In this document: piece by piece, positions 1 through 10,289 of the stretch | How positions within the stretch are numbered: the first letter of the stretch is position 1 | Layout: the number at the start of each line of letters is the position of its first letter | DNA from: Rubrivirga sp. SAORIC476 | Lineage (GTDB): Bacteria; Bacteroidota; Rhodothermia; Rhodothermales; Rubricoccaceae | Reading direction: 5' to 3' | DNA: 64,000 bases | Assembly (NCBI RefSeq): GCF_002283555.1 | Contig: NZ_MVOI01000003.1 | Span: forward strand, 980,798-1,044,797 | Program-made: the position numbers and the translations under genes | The notes under the pieces: model-generated | Seen by the model: the letters and a program-made list of their open reading frames with translations, nothing else | Database searches by the model: none | Told to the model about the DNA's origin: nothing

Positions 1-1
1 G

Positions 2-463
2 TTCGGCTACGACGGCACCGCGCTGGCGGTCGTGGTGGACGGCGAGGGCACCGTCCGTGGCCGCATGACGCCGCACTCCGGCGACGACCTGTTCGCGCTC
101 GCGGGGCCTGTGCTCGCCGAGGTGGACCTCGCCTCGACAGTCTCCTGGGAGGGCGCCGACACGCTCGACGGCCTCACCGAGGCGGGCGGCGTGGTGGTGG
201 ACGTGAGCGAGGCAGGCGACCCGGTCCTCGACGCCGACCTCCACATCGCCGCCGACACCCTCGCCGCGCGCGACCTCCCCGCCGACCTCGGCACGCCGCT
301 CGCCTTCATCGGCCCCGACGCGGCCGAGGCGGCCGAGCGCGCCACCCGGTGGGGCTACGCGGCCGTCTTCGTCGCCGACGCCGAGGGCGACCTGACGCCG
401 GTCGAGCCCGAGATCCGACCCGCAACGGACCGGCCGATTCGTACGGGCGGCGTTCGGGGATAG
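2..463 (+). CDS. Unknown protein, 3' part only (5' end outside window)
   Basis: The frame is open from base 2 to a TAG at 461-463, so 153 residues of the C-terminus are visible and the start lies outside the window. I do not recognise the protein. The stretch VVVDVSEAG...LDADLHIAADTL...LAFIGPDAAEAAERATRWGYAAVFVAD has the alternating strand/helix rhythm of a rhodanese-like fold, but no catalytic Cys is present at the loop (IGPDA instead of CxxG), so a sulfurtransferase activity is not supported. Codon use is strongly GC3-biased as in neighbouring genes, which supports it being a real gene. Function unknown. Confidence 0.6.
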   Translation, partial: FGYDGTALAVVVDGEGTVRGRMTPHSGDDLFALAGPVLAEVDLASTVSWEGADTLDGLTEAGGVVVDVSEAGDPVLDADLHIAADTLAARDLPADLGTPLAFIGPDAAEAAERATRWGYAAVFVADAEGDLTPVEPEIRPATDRPIRTGGVRG

Positions 464-484
464 GCGGACGCGTCCCCTCATCCC

Positions 485-832
485 ATGGACTCCGTCACCG
501 AGCGAGCACGTCGGGCGGAGTCGGTCGCTGTCGCGCAGGCCGTCCTCCTCGGAGACCTCGACGCGGTTCGAGGGGCATGGGGGCTCAGCCGTCTTCGACA
601 CGACTGGGAGGCGGAGGACGACCCGGACTTCCTGTTCATGAGTGGCGTCGCGTCGGAGACCGACGGTTTCCCACTCGGCCCTGAGCGGTCGCACTGGCAT
701 CCGTCCGCACTCGCCAGGAACGATGCCGAGTTGGCCGAGGTCATCGCGTGGTGGGACGCGAGCGTGCGAGAGGCATGCCGCCGGATCGTGGATCGGTACG
801 GACCGACGGTACTGGGGCCTGTTGCGCGCTGA
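485..832 (+). CDS. Small conserved-looking hypothetical protein (possibly DUF2489-type)
   Basis: A 115-residue soluble, acidic, Trp-rich protein starts at ATG 485, 21 nt after the preceding stop, so it may be cotranscribed with the gene before it. It has no signal peptide or membrane segment. The pattern of a short helical N-terminus, an SRLRH segment, DPDFLFMSGVASETDGFP, then W and ALARND, resembles proteins I associate with the DUF2489 family, but that is recall and not a computed match. Function unknown; the base composition is slightly less GC-biased than in flanking genes. Confidence 0.55.
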   Translation: MDSVTERARRAESVAVAQAVLLGDLDAVRGAWGLSRLRHDWEAEDDPDFLFMSGVASETDGFPLGPERSHWHPSALARNDAELAEVIAWWDASVREACRRIVDRYGPTVLGPVAR

Positions 833-956
833 GTGCGTCCCCGGGTCGGCTGAGGGTTTCCTGAGGATCGGCCGGATGGCTCGCTGGCGAAGGATCCCCC
901 CTTCCGGTCTGGCTGCGGACGGGTCGATGTTGAGCCTCCCACCACAGCTCTGGCCC

Positions 957-1412
957 ATGACCTCCGACCTCCGCATCGTCGGCCTCTACGAAGACGCCGT
1001 CTCGACCTCTCACGCTGGCGACAGCATCACCTCCATCGTGCTGCGTCTCTCCGCCGCGCCCGACGAGGCCTGGGTCGAGGCCTTCCACCACGAGTGGGCG
1101 CTGACGAGTTACCCGCGCAAGCGCAACGCCCGCATCGGCGCGGTCAAGGTCCCCGGCACCGCCGACGCGCGGCGCGGGCTGGTGCTGTTCGCCTCCCCCG
1201 AGGACTACGTCGCCCACCACAAGCGGTACCTCGAGGACGCCGTGCTCCGCGCCAACGACCGCGTCCGCCAGAAGCTCGACCAGCGGGACGCCACCATCGC
1301 CGAGGCCGCCCGCACCATCCGCGAGATCAACCGGACGTACTACGGCGACGCGCCTCCCAGCCCGACGGTGCGGGCTGCGCCCGGCACGCCGATCGTCCGG
1401 CTGGCGGTGTAG
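957..1412 (+). CDS. Hypothetical protein, 151 aa
   Basis: ATG 957 is chosen because the sequence before it in the same frame is low-quality (Arg-rich, unlike protein), while from 957 the reading is well composed: MTSDLRIVGLYEDAV, a mixed alpha/beta segment, then a helical region rich in R, D and A (res ~85-130) with VRQKLDQRDATIAEAARTI. No signal peptide or recognised motif. It stands alone, 124 nt after the upstream gene and 12 nt before the 3' end of the convergent tRNA gene. Function unknown. Confidence 0.6.
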   Translation: MTSDLRIVGLYEDAVSTSHAGDSITSIVLRLSAAPDEAWVEAFHHEWALTSYPRKRNARIGAVKVPGTADARRGLVLFASPEDYVAHHKRYLEDAVLRANDRVRQKLDQRDATIAEAARTIREINRTYYGDAPPSPTVRAAPGTPIVRLAV

Positions 1413-1424
1413 CCGCACCCGAGG

Positions 1425-1507
1425 TGCCGGAGGCGGGACTCGAACCCGCAGGGCTTTCGCCGGCGGATTTTAAGTCCGCTGTGTTTGACCAGTTTCACCA
1501 CTCCGGC
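1425..1507 (-). tRNA. tRNA-Leu (anticodon UAA)
   Basis: On the minus strand the acceptor stem GCCGGAG (1507-1501) pairs with CTCCGGC (1432-1426), followed by discriminator A at 1425. The anticodon stem GCGGA/TCCGC encloses the loop CTTAAAA, giving anticodon TAA (reads UUA, Leu). A short variable arm CCGGCGAAAGCCCT typical of the long-variable-arm class precedes a T arm GCGGGTTCGAGTCCCGC. The 3' CCA is not encoded. In a GC-rich genome this reads a rare codon. It lies between convergent and tandem protein genes. Confidence 0.95.
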
Positions 1508-1566
1508 GGGGAGCCGCATCGGCGGCGGCGGTCCGGGCGTAAGCTACGCGCCCGACAACCGCCCCC

Positions 1567-2334
1567 ATGCCCGACCGTCTCCGCGACCACGCCCACGCCG
1601 TCGCCGCCCGCTCGCACGTCCCGTACGTGGGCCCCGGCGTCGGCGCGGCCGTGCTGCTGGCCGACGGCCGCTGGGTGGACGCCGCACGCATCGAGGTCGC
1701 CTCGTTCCCGCTGTCGATCCCGGCGCTCCAGGGCGCCCTCGCGCTGGCCCTCCTGGCGCGCACGACGGTCGTCGCCGTGGCCCGCAGCACGGCCTTCGCC
1801 CCTGCCGACCTCGGTGTGATCGCGGAAGCAGCGGGCGGCTCGTGGCACCTCGCCGCCCCCGACCTCGCCGTCCGCGACGAGGCCGACCTGCCCGCCGTGG
1901 GCGACCGGGTCGCGTCCGTCACCGAGGTGGGCGCCCTGACGGCCGAGGCGGGCGCCGCGCTCGCTCTCGAAGCCTCGCGTGCCGCCGTCGTCCCGGCCTC
2001 GGACTTCCCCGTCGGCGCCGCCGTCGTGGACGAGGCCGGGCGGGTCGTGCTCGGGGCCAACGTCGAGGTCCCGACGGATTGGACGCGCGGGCTCTGCGCC
2101 GAGCGGACCGCCCTCGTCGCCGCCGTCGCCGCGGGCCTCGGTCCGATCCGGACGCTCTACGTGGCCTGCGTCAAGGCGCCCGGCGGGACGCCCTGTGGCG
2201 GATGCCGGCAGGTGATCGCCGAGTTGGCCCCCGACTGCAGCGTCGTGCTCTGGCGCGACGGCGAGACGCCGGACCTCACGACGCCCGCCGCCCTTCTGCC
2301 CGGCGCCTTCGACGGCCGCGCGCTGGGGCGATGA
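1567..2334 (+). CDS. cdd: Cytidine deaminase, two-domain form with catalytic C-terminal domain
   Basis: This 255-residue protein converts cytidine/deoxycytidine to uridine in pyrimidine salvage. The catalytic domain is the second half: FPVGAA (148-153), LCAER with zinc ligand Cys177 and catalytic Glu179, and PCGGC with Cys210 and Cys213. The 33-residue Cys177-Cys210 spacing and the all-Cys zinc site match the short Bacillus-type enzymes. Residues 1-115 look like a second, decayed CDA domain (SHVPY..GVGAAVLLADG, then SIPALQ where CAERAA would be). Long enterobacterial enzymes (~294 aa) also pair an active and a broken domain, but with the active one first; here the order is reversed. ATG 1567 gives a normal N-terminus. 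Confidence 0.9.
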   Translation: MPDRLRDHAHAVAARSHVPYVGPGVGAAVLLADGRWVDAARIEVASFPLSIPALQGALALALLARTTVVAVARSTAFAPADLGVIAEAAGGSWHLAAPDLAVRDEADLPAVGDRVASVTEVGALTAEAGAALALEASRAAVVPASDFPVGAAVVDEAGRVVLGANVEVPTDWTRGLCAERTALVAAVAAGLGPIRTLYVACVKAPGGTPCGGCRQVIAELAPDCSVVLWRDGETPDLTTPAALLPGAFDGRALGR

Positions 2335-2509
2335 CGGCAACGACACGCTCTGAGTGGCGCGCTGGAGACCAGAGTAGCGTGTTGCGTACTGCGGCCAGCA
2401 ATCGGTCCCGTGATATGGAACACGCACCCTGTCCCCGGAACCCTCCGAGAGCGGAGGGGAATGCAATCCGGCCCCGTGCCCCCCGTTCCGCCGCTCTCCC
2501 CTCTCACTC

Positions 2510-4651
2510 GTGGACCTGACCTTCACCGTCTCCCCCGTCGTCCTGGCGGTCAGCGCCGTCGCCGCGGGGGCGCTCGCGTGGTGGAGCTACGGCCGGAGCA
2601 CGCCCGCCGTCTCGGGTCCCCGGCGGGTCGGGCTGGCCGCGCTACGGTTTGCGGCGCTCTTCCTGGTCCTGCTGCTGCTCGTGGACCCGGTCTGGCGACG
2701 CATCACGCGCACTGGCGAGCCGCCGCTGCTGGCCGTCCTCGTCGACGACAGCGAGAGCCTCCGCCTGGGGCCCGACGGCGCCACCCCGGCCGACCGCGTC
2801 CGCGCCGCCCTCGACGGCCTCCCCGCCGACGCCGCGCTCCGCTTCTACCGCTTCTCGTCCGACGCCACCCCGTCCGGCGCCGAGTTGCCCGGCGACAGCC
2901 TCACGTTCGCGGGCGAGCGGACCGACGTGGCCGCGGCCCTCTCGCGCGTCGAGGCCGACTTCGCCGGACGCAACCTCCGCGGCGTGGTGCTGGTCTCCGA
3001 CGGGCGTGTGACCGACGGGCGCAACCCGGCCTACCTCGCCGAGCGCTTCCCGGTGCCCATCCACACCGCCGTCGCGGGCGACAGCATCTCCTCGCGCGAC
3101 GTGCGGCTGGAGCGCGCCGTGACCAACGACGTGGCCCGTGTCGGCAGTCCGCTTCCCATCCAGGCAGGCCTCCGGGCGACGGGGTACGAGGGGCAGACGA
3201 CCGCCGTCACCGTCTCCTCGGGCGGCACCGTGCTCGCCCGCCAGACCGTCGCCGTGCCCGCCGACGGCGCCGAGGCGGTCGTCGATCTCAGCATCACGCC
3301 CACCGCGCCGGGCGTCCGCCGCTACACCATCGCCGTCGCGCCGCTCCCCGGCGAGGCGACGACGCGCAACAACAGCCGCACCGTCACGGTCCGCGTCCTC
3401 GACGACGACCGCCGCGTGCTGCTGGTCGCCGCCGGGCCCAGCCCCGACCTGGCCGCCCTCCGCGCGGTCCTCGACGCCGACGACTCCATCGACCTGACCG
3501 TCCGCACCCAACGGTCGCCGGGCCAGTTCTACGAGGGCGCCCTGCCCGACGCCGTGGGCCGGTTCGACCTGCTCCTGCTGGCGGGCTACCCCGGCGCCGC
3601 GGCCGACCCCGGCCAGTCCCAGCGCCTCGCCGAGGCGGTCGCGGGCGGCCTCCCGGTCGTCTTCGTGCAGACCTCGGCCACCGACCTGTCGCGCCTCAGC
3701 GCGGCCTTCGGCGACGTGCTGCCGGTGGCCGCGGCGCAGGTGCGCGGCGGCGCCGTCGAGGCGGCCCTGGCGCCGACCGCCGCGGGCGAGGCGCACCCCG
3801 TCTTCGATGGCCTGGGCGTCGCCCCCGCCCGCCTCAGCGCCCTCCCGCCGCTCGCCGTCTCCCCGACCCGCTGGGCGCTCCAGCCCGGCGCGCGCGTCCT
3901 CGCCACCGTCCGCCGCGGCACCGCGACGCTCGACGTGCCGATGCTCGCCCTCCGGCAGAACGGCGCTGTCCGCTCGGCGGCGCTTCTCGGCGCAGGCTCC
4001 TGGCGCTGGCGCACGCTCCCCGACGACCTCGACGACCTCCGGGGCGTCTACGGCACGCTCGTCGACCGGCTCGTCCGCTGGACGACCGCCACACGCGACC
4101 GGCGGCCCGTGCGCGTCCGCCCCGACCGCGCGCTGTTCGGCGAGCGCGACCGCGTCACGTTCACCGGCCAGGTCTACGGCGAGTCGCTCGCCCCCGTCGA
4201 CGACGCCCGCCTGGAACTGTCCGTCCGCGCCCCCGGCGGGGCCGTCGAGCGCGCGACGATGCGCCCGCTCGGCAACGGCCGCTACGTGGCCGACCTCGGC
4301 GTCCGCCCCCCCGGGGCCTACACGTTCACCGCCGAGGCCGCGCGCGGCGGCCAGCGCCTCGGCGACGACCGCGGCACCTTCGGCGTCGGTCGCCTGGCGG
4401 CCGAGTTCCGCGAGCCCGGCGCCGACCCGGCGCTCATGCGGCAGGTCGCGACCCGCTCCGGCGGCTCGGTGGTCGCCCTCGACACGCTCGGCGCGTTCGT
4501 GGACGGCCTCCGTCAGTCCGGTGCCCTCGCCGACCGCCCGCTCGTCCGCGAGGAGGAGACGCCGCTGCTCACCCTCAGTTGGCTCCTCGCCGTCGCACTG
4601 GGACTGCTCACCATCGAGTGGGTCTGGCGCAAACGGATCGGGATGGTGTGA
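2510..4651 (+). CDS. Membrane-anchored VWA-like / glutamine-amidotransferase-like protein, 713 aa
   Basis: GTG 2510 starts a protein with two N-terminal membrane helices (res ~8-25 and ~45-63), a long extracytoplasmic region and a last helix near the C-terminus (~688-706) followed by a short basic tail. Just after helix 2 the motif VLVDDSESLRLG resembles the DxSxS metal site of VWA domains, followed by a VVLVSDGRVTDG strand. Residues ~300-430 (RVLLVAAGPSPDL..LRAVLD, LLLLAGYPGA) look like a class-I amidotransferase-like fold. This order is usual for large Bacteroidota membrane proteins often encoded near MoxR/DUF58 genes, but none of those genes is next to it here. Role unknown; probably an envelope protein. 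Confidence 0.75.
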   Translation: MDLTFTVSPVVLAVSAVAAGALAWWSYGRSTPAVSGPRRVGLAALRFAALFLVLLLLVDPVWRRITRTGEPPLLAVLVDDSESLRLGPDGATPADRVRAALDGLPADAALRFYRFSSDATPSGAELPGDSLTFAGERTDVAAALSRVEADFAGRNLRGVVLVSDGRVTDGRNPAYLAERFPVPIHTAVAGDSISSRDVRLERAVTNDVARVGSPLPIQAGLRATGYEGQTTAVTVSSGGTVLARQTVAVPADGAEAVVDLSITPTAPGVRRYTIAVAPLPGEATTRNNSRTVTVRVLDDDRRVLLVAAGPSPDLAALRAVLDADDSIDLTVRTQRSPGQFYEGALPDAVGRFDLLLLAGYPGAAADPGQSQRLAEAVAGGLPVVFVQTSATDLSRLSAAFGDVLPVAAAQVRGGAVEAALAPTAAGEAHPVFDGLGVAPARLSALPPLAVSPTRWALQPGARVLATVRRGTATLDVPMLALRQNGAVRSAALLGAGSWRWRTLPDDLDDLRGVYGTLVDRLVRWTTATRDRRPVRVRPDRALFGERDRVTFTGQVYGESLAPVDDARLELSVRAPGGAVERATMRPLGNGRYVADLGVRPPGAYTFTAEAARGGQRLGDDRGTFGVGRLAAEFREPGADPALMRQVATRSGGSVVALDTLGAFVDGLRQSGALADRPLVREEETPLLTLSWLLAVALGLLTIEWVWRKRIGMV

Positions 4652-4690
4652 CCTCGCGCGCCTGGGCACCGAGCCCGAGCGAGCGCTTGC

Positions 4691-5029
4691 CTACCGCCGC
4701 GACGCGCGCCAGTGGCCGGCCACGCCCAGCACGGTGACCACCAGCGCGTACAGCATCGAGGCGGTGATCCACGACGGCCGCTCGCCCAGGTGACCCGTCA
4801 GCGCCAGCACTCCCGCGGGCAGGTAGAACATCAGCACGCGCAGGAAGCCGCCGACGGCGCGTCCCACGGCGAAGAGGGCCCGCACCAGCCCGTCCAGGCT
4901 CCACCCGGACAGCTTGCCGGGGATGCGCGCCACGCGCTCGACCGCCTCCACGATGCCGTCGTTGAAGTCCTCGGCGAAGTCCGCCGACCAGTCCCCGAAC
5001 GTCTCGATGGCGTGGATCAGGCGAGACAT
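4691..5029 (-). CDS. Small membrane protein, 112 aa
   Basis: Starts at ATG 5029 after a pyrimidine-rich leader without Shine-Dalgarno sequence. The N-terminal 45 residues are amphipathic (MSRLIHAIETFGDWSADFAEDFNDGIVEAVERVARIP), followed by a hydrophobic stretch (GLVRALFAVGRAVGGFLRVLMFYLPAGVLALTG) and a second membrane helix (ITASMLYALVVTVLGVAGHW) with a basic C-terminus. No family recognised. It is convergent with the VWA-like gene, stops 39 nt apart, and shares no operon with the signal peptidase genes downstream, 137 nt away on the same strand. Confidence 0.6.
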   Translation of the reverse strand: MSRLIHAIETFGDWSADFAEDFNDGIVEAVERVARIPGKLSGWSLDGLVRALFAVGRAVGGFLRVLMFYLPAGVLALTGHLGERPSWITASMLYALVVTVLGVAGHWRASRR

Positions 5030-5166
5030 CGGGAGAGAGGCGGACCGGGCTCAGTGAACCCACGGTATCGCTCCGCGCGCTCCCCGCCTGTATCCTCCCG
5101 ATGGACGGTGTACGGAGCGTGACAACACGGGACGAGGGACCGGATGCAGCCGCCTCCCCCCGAGCC

Positions 5167-6258
5167 CTACCGGCCCATCCCCCGTCCGATCCGGCCCCAA
5201 CGCGGGTGCCCGGCCTCATCGTCCCAGGAGAAGTACACCACGACTGCCTTCCCGATGAGGTGGTCGAAGGGCACGAACCCCCACGTCCGGCTGTCCGCCG
5301 AGTCGTCGCGGCTGTCGCCCAGCACGAAGTAGTAGTCCTGGCCGAACGTGTACGTCTCCGCGGGACGGCCGTCGATCAGGAAGCCGGTCGCTGTCCGCTC
5401 AGTCTGGCGTCCCTCGAAGCGCTCGATCGCGTCGCGGACGACCGGCCACGAGGCGTCGTCCAGCGTCACCGTCTGCCCGGCCGCGGGGACCACGACGGGG
5501 CCGTAGTCGTCCAGGCTGTAGCGGAAGGCGGCGGGGAAGCCAGCGCTGCCGTCGCCCGGCGGGCGCAGGTACGGCGCCAGCGACTCGACGCCGTCGGTCA
5601 GCGCGAGCGCGTCCGCCTCGGCGCGCGTGGCGGAGGCCACCCACACGCCCGGCCCGGCCCGCTGGACGCGCCCCCCGAGGCCGAGCGAGTCGAGCACGTC
5701 GGCGTCGGGCAGGCGCCCCTGCATCGCCCAGAGGCGGCGGCCGTCCACCGGCGAGGCGACCGCCTCGGCCCCCGCGTAGACCGTCTTGCCGCGAATCGCG
5801 ACGGTGTCGCCCGGCAGCCCCACGATCCGCTTGATGTAAGGAGTTTTGCGCCCGATCTCGGCCATCAGGTCGGGCGGGTAGTTGAACACCGTCACGTCGC
5901 CCCGGTCGGGGTCGTCGACGCCCGGCAGGCGCCGCCCGAGCACGCGCGCGCCGTAGTGCACCTTCGAGACGAGCACGAAATCGCCGATGAGCAGCGTGTC
6001 CTCCATCGAGGTGGACGGGATCCGGTACGCCTCGAAGCCGAGCAGCCGCAGCGCGAGCGCGAACAGCATCGCCGCGAGGATCACCCCGAGCCAGCCCCCC
6101 GCCGACGTGCCCCCGGACGAGGGCGCGGCTTCCGTGGCCGGTGCGGCCTCGCCTGCGACCAGCATGGCCCCCTTCTCGGGCAGCGACTCCTCGTCACCGG
6201 GCAGCGAGGACGGCGTCTCGCCAGGGGCGTCGGCGTCCGGCGGCAGGGGCGCGGTCAC
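5167..6258 (-). CDS. lepB: Signal peptidase I (second of a tandem pair)
   Basis: This enzyme cleaves Sec/Tat signal peptides at the outer face of the inner membrane. A low-complexity cytoplasmic N-terminus (1-54) precedes one membrane helix (55-73). The S26 boxes are present: catalytic Ser84 in IPSTSMEDTLLIGDF, catalytic Lys143 in YIKRIVGLPGD, and GDSRDDSADSRTWGFVP near residue 325. At 363 aa it is longer than many S26 enzymes because of an insertion of about 150 residues between the Lys box and the last box. It starts 2 nt after the stop of the upstream paralogue (6261), so the pair is surely cotranscribed. The C-terminus is proline/glycine-rich. Confidence 0.93.
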   Translation of the reverse strand: MTAPLPPDADAPGETPSSLPGDEESLPEKGAMLVAGEAAPATEAAPSSGGTSAGGWLGVILAAMLFALALRLLGFEAYRIPSTSMEDTLLIGDFVLVSKVHYGARVLGRRLPGVDDPDRGDVTVFNYPPDLMAEIGRKTPYIKRIVGLPGDTVAIRGKTVYAGAEAVASPVDGRRLWAMQGRLPDADVLDSLGLGGRVQRAGPGVWVASATRAEADALALTDGVESLAPYLRPPGDGSAGFPAAFRYSLDDYGPVVVPAAGQTVTLDDASWPVVRDAIERFEGRQTERTATGFLIDGRPAETYTFGQDYYFVLGDSRDDSADSRTWGFVPFDHLIGKAVVVYFSWDDEAGHPRWGRIGRGMGR

Positions 6259-6260
6259 GG

Positions 6261-7355
6261 CTACGGGATCGGCCGGAAGAAGCGCGACGGCCGCACGAAC
6301 GGGAACTCACCCTTGAACGACAGGAACGTGATCACCGCCTTGCCGACGAGGTGCGAGTGCGGCACGAAGCCCCAGTAGCGGCTGTCGACCGAGTTGTCGC
6401 GCGCATCGCCCATCGCCATGTAGTAGTCCTGCGTGAACGTGAACGTCGTCGCCACAGCGCCGTCGATCAGGATGCCGCCGTCGGTGCGCTCGACGCTGTG
6501 GCCCTCATGTCGGCCGATGGCGTCCAGGTAGACCGCGTCGATGGAGTCCGTCAGCGCGATGGTCATGCCCGCCCCCGGCACGACGCGCGGCGAGACGTGG
6601 TCCGGGTTGGCCCCGTACGTCGGGTCGACGGCGTCCTCGGGCTGGATCGACGGCTCGACGCGGGCGACGAGCGCGAGCGCTTCGAGGGCGTCCACCTCGG
6701 ACGGGGTCGCGAAGACCATGAACTGGCGGACGCCCGCCTCCGTCTGGCGGTCGGCCCCGACGAAGAGCTCGATCCCCATCTCCTCCAGCTGGCTCACGCT
6801 GGGCCGGTCGGGGCCCGTGGCCGTCACGAGCCAGCGCTGCTTCATGGTCGGCGCCAGCGGCACCGGCGTCCCGTTGATGTGGAGCATCTTGTCGAGCACC
6901 GCCAGCGTGTCGCCGGGCAGCGCCATGATGCGCTTGATGTAGGGCGCCCGCCGCTCGATGGGCACCGACGCCGGGATCACCCCCCGCTCCACGTCCACCG
7001 AGGCGGGGTAGTTGAACACGACCACGTCGCCGCGCTCGGGCTCGGCGAATCCGGGCAGGCGGACCTGCGGAAAGCGCAGCCCCGGCAGGTAGATGCCCGT
7101 CACTGGGATGCCGACCGTCTCGGGCGTCCGCGGCCCCCAGTGCAGCTTCGACACGATCAGGAAGTCGCCTACGAGCAGCGTGTCCTCCATCGACTCGGAC
7201 GGGATCCGGTACGGCTCGGCGATGAACGCGCGGACGATCAGGATGGCGACGATGGCCTTGACCCAGTACCAGACGTTCTCCTTGAACGTCGGACGGACGG
7301 GGGCCTCGCCGCGGCGGGCGGATCGAGACGGGCGGGAGCGGTCGGGCGTCGGCAC
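6261..7355 (-). CDS. lepB: Signal peptidase I (first of a tandem pair)
   Basis: A second S26 signal peptidase of 364 aa. A short cytoplasmic N-terminus is followed by a membrane helix (28-45), catalytic Ser55 in IPSESMEDTLLVGDF, catalytic Lys141 in YIKRIMALPGD and the GDARDNSVDSRYWGFVP box near residue 330. It carries a large insertion between the last two boxes, like its downstream paralogue, but the two proteins differ strongly elsewhere, so the duplication is old. ATG 7355 lies 19 nt below a promoter-like TAGCTTCC (minus strand, 7382-7375). Two peptidases may share the heavy load of lipoprotein-free exported and outer-membrane proteins; specificity differences cannot be read from the sequence. 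Confidence 0.93.
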   Translation of the reverse strand: MPTPDRSRPSRSARRGEAPVRPTFKENVWYWVKAIVAILIVRAFIAEPYRIPSESMEDTLLVGDFLIVSKLHWGPRTPETVGIPVTGIYLPGLRFPQVRLPGFAEPERGDVVVFNYPASVDVERGVIPASVPIERRAPYIKRIMALPGDTLAVLDKMLHINGTPVPLAPTMKQRWLVTATGPDRPSVSQLEEMGIELFVGADRQTEAGVRQFMVFATPSEVDALEALALVARVEPSIQPEDAVDPTYGANPDHVSPRVVPGAGMTIALTDSIDAVYLDAIGRHEGHSVERTDGGILIDGAVATTFTFTQDYYMAMGDARDNSVDSRYWGFVPHSHLVGKAVITFLSFKGEFPFVRPSRFFRPIP

Positions 7356-7374
7356 GGGGTCGGGGAAGGGGCCG

Positions 7375-7382
7375 GGAAGCTA
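7375..7382 (-). promoter_or_regulatory. Putative -7 promoter element (TAGCTTCC) for the lepB pair
   Basis: Minus-strand TAGCTTCC is close to the TAnnTTTG -7 element known from Bacteroidota and sits 19 nt upstream of ATG 7355. No clear -33 TTG was found at the expected distance, so the assignment rests on the -7 match and position. Confidence 0.4.
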
Positions 7383-7476
7383 CGGGGCGAGGGCCCGGTA
7401 CGAGGGACGCGGGGCAGAGGTACGGGGCGGGGCGGCCTCGGGCTCTCTCAGAAGACGAGCCCGGGACCTCGGCCCT

Positions 7477-8363
7477 CTATCGGTGGATGATCCAACGGTC
7501 GGACGGTGCCCGCGAACTCCACCGCGGCGGGCGGACGGTCACCGTGTACTCCTCGACGCCGTTGTAGCCGGTCTTGAACCACGCCTGTCGCTCGTACGAG
7601 TGGTAGTAGTCCAGCCACGGCACCGGGCGCGCGGCCGCGTCGAGGCGGGCCGAGAGCTCGGCCTTGATGGGCGGCAGCAGGTCGGCGTACTGCTCGTCGC
7701 TCGCGATCAGCAGCCCCGTCCCGAACGGCCCGTCGATGTCGAGCGCCAGCAGCGGGATCGAGTCGTTGACCACGAACCAGTACTCGAACTGGATGTACTC
7801 CGAGCCGCCGTAGCCGTAGCGCCGCTGGGCGTCGCCGTTGCGCGTCGGGCGGCCGAAGGCGGCCTGGAGACGGCCCCGCAGCGCCTGCGTGCCGGTCGTG
7901 TCCACGTAGAGGCCGCGGCCGGGGAGGGCGGCCTGCCAGTAGGTGTCGGCGTACTGTTCGAGGAAGCTGCCCTGCCCGTCCGGCTCCACCTTACGCCAGC
8001 GGAGCGTCGCCAACTGGGCGAGGCGGATCAGGCTGTCCGCCTTGGCCTCCTCCGCCTGCACGAGGCTGTCGCGGACGGCCTGCTCGGCGGCCTTGACGGC
8101 GAAAAAGGCCTGTGTCCAGCGGTCGACCTCCCCCACCTCGGCGAGCGCGCGGGGCGCCAGACGCGGCCCGCGCTCGGCGAGCACCTCCGCCATCCGCGCC
8201 TGCGTCCGCTGCTGCTGGAGGAGTTGCACCACGTCCTGCGCCTGCGGCGCGGGCACGACGGCCGAGGACAGAGGAACGAGCACAAGGAGGACGGCCCAGC
8301 GCAGCGCTCGGCGTCTCGGGCAGCGGCCTGCCCATTCCCCGTTTCCCATTCCTCGTTCCCCCA

Positions 8364-8364
<1 letters not shown>
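7477..8364 (-). CDS. Exported hypothetical protein coupled to lepA
   Basis: A protein of about 295 aa that I do not recognise. The ATG at 8364 overlaps the TAA stop of lepA in the form TAATG, which suggests translational coupling; an in-frame ATG at 8349 is the alternative. After a basic segment (RCPRRRALRW) comes a hydrophobic signal-peptide core AVLLVLVPLSSAVVPAPQAQ, so the mature protein is periplasmic or at the surface. It then has a helical region (~45-115, rich in A, E, R, L) and a mixed alpha/beta domain with aromatic clusters (YGYGGSEYIQFEYWF, WLDYYHSYERQAWFKTGYN). The first codons lie inside a 7-bp tandem repeat, so the N-terminal residues may be variable. Confidence 0.65.

Positions 8365-8365
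<1 letters not shown>
8331..8365. repeat. Five tandem 7-bp units (consensus CCCRTTC) at the lepA/next-gene junction
   Basis: On the plus strand the units are CCCATTC, CCCGTTT, CCCATTC, CTCGTTC and CCCCATT, in perfect 7-bp register. The tract covers the TAATG overlap of lepA and the following gene and encodes the first residues of the latter. Confidence 0.7.
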
Positions 8366-10160
<1,795 letters not shown>

Positions 10161-10196
10161 GGGGGCGGGTCGGTAGGCGTCGGTTTCGGGCAACGG

Positions 10197-10204
10197 TGAA
10201 AGTA
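10197..10204 (-). promoter_or_regulatory. Putative -7 element (TACTTTCA) for lepA
   Basis: Minus-strand TACTTTCA fits TAnnTTTG with one change at the last base and lies 36 nt upstream of the GTG at 10160. It is one of the arguments for the shorter LepA start. Confidence 0.4.
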
Positions 10205-10289
10205 CCGCCACACGTGCCGTCCCCCGCCGAAATCCCCGTGGGGACGACGCGCCGCTCCGGAGCCCGCCCGCCTCGGCGCCGAGTCGGGC

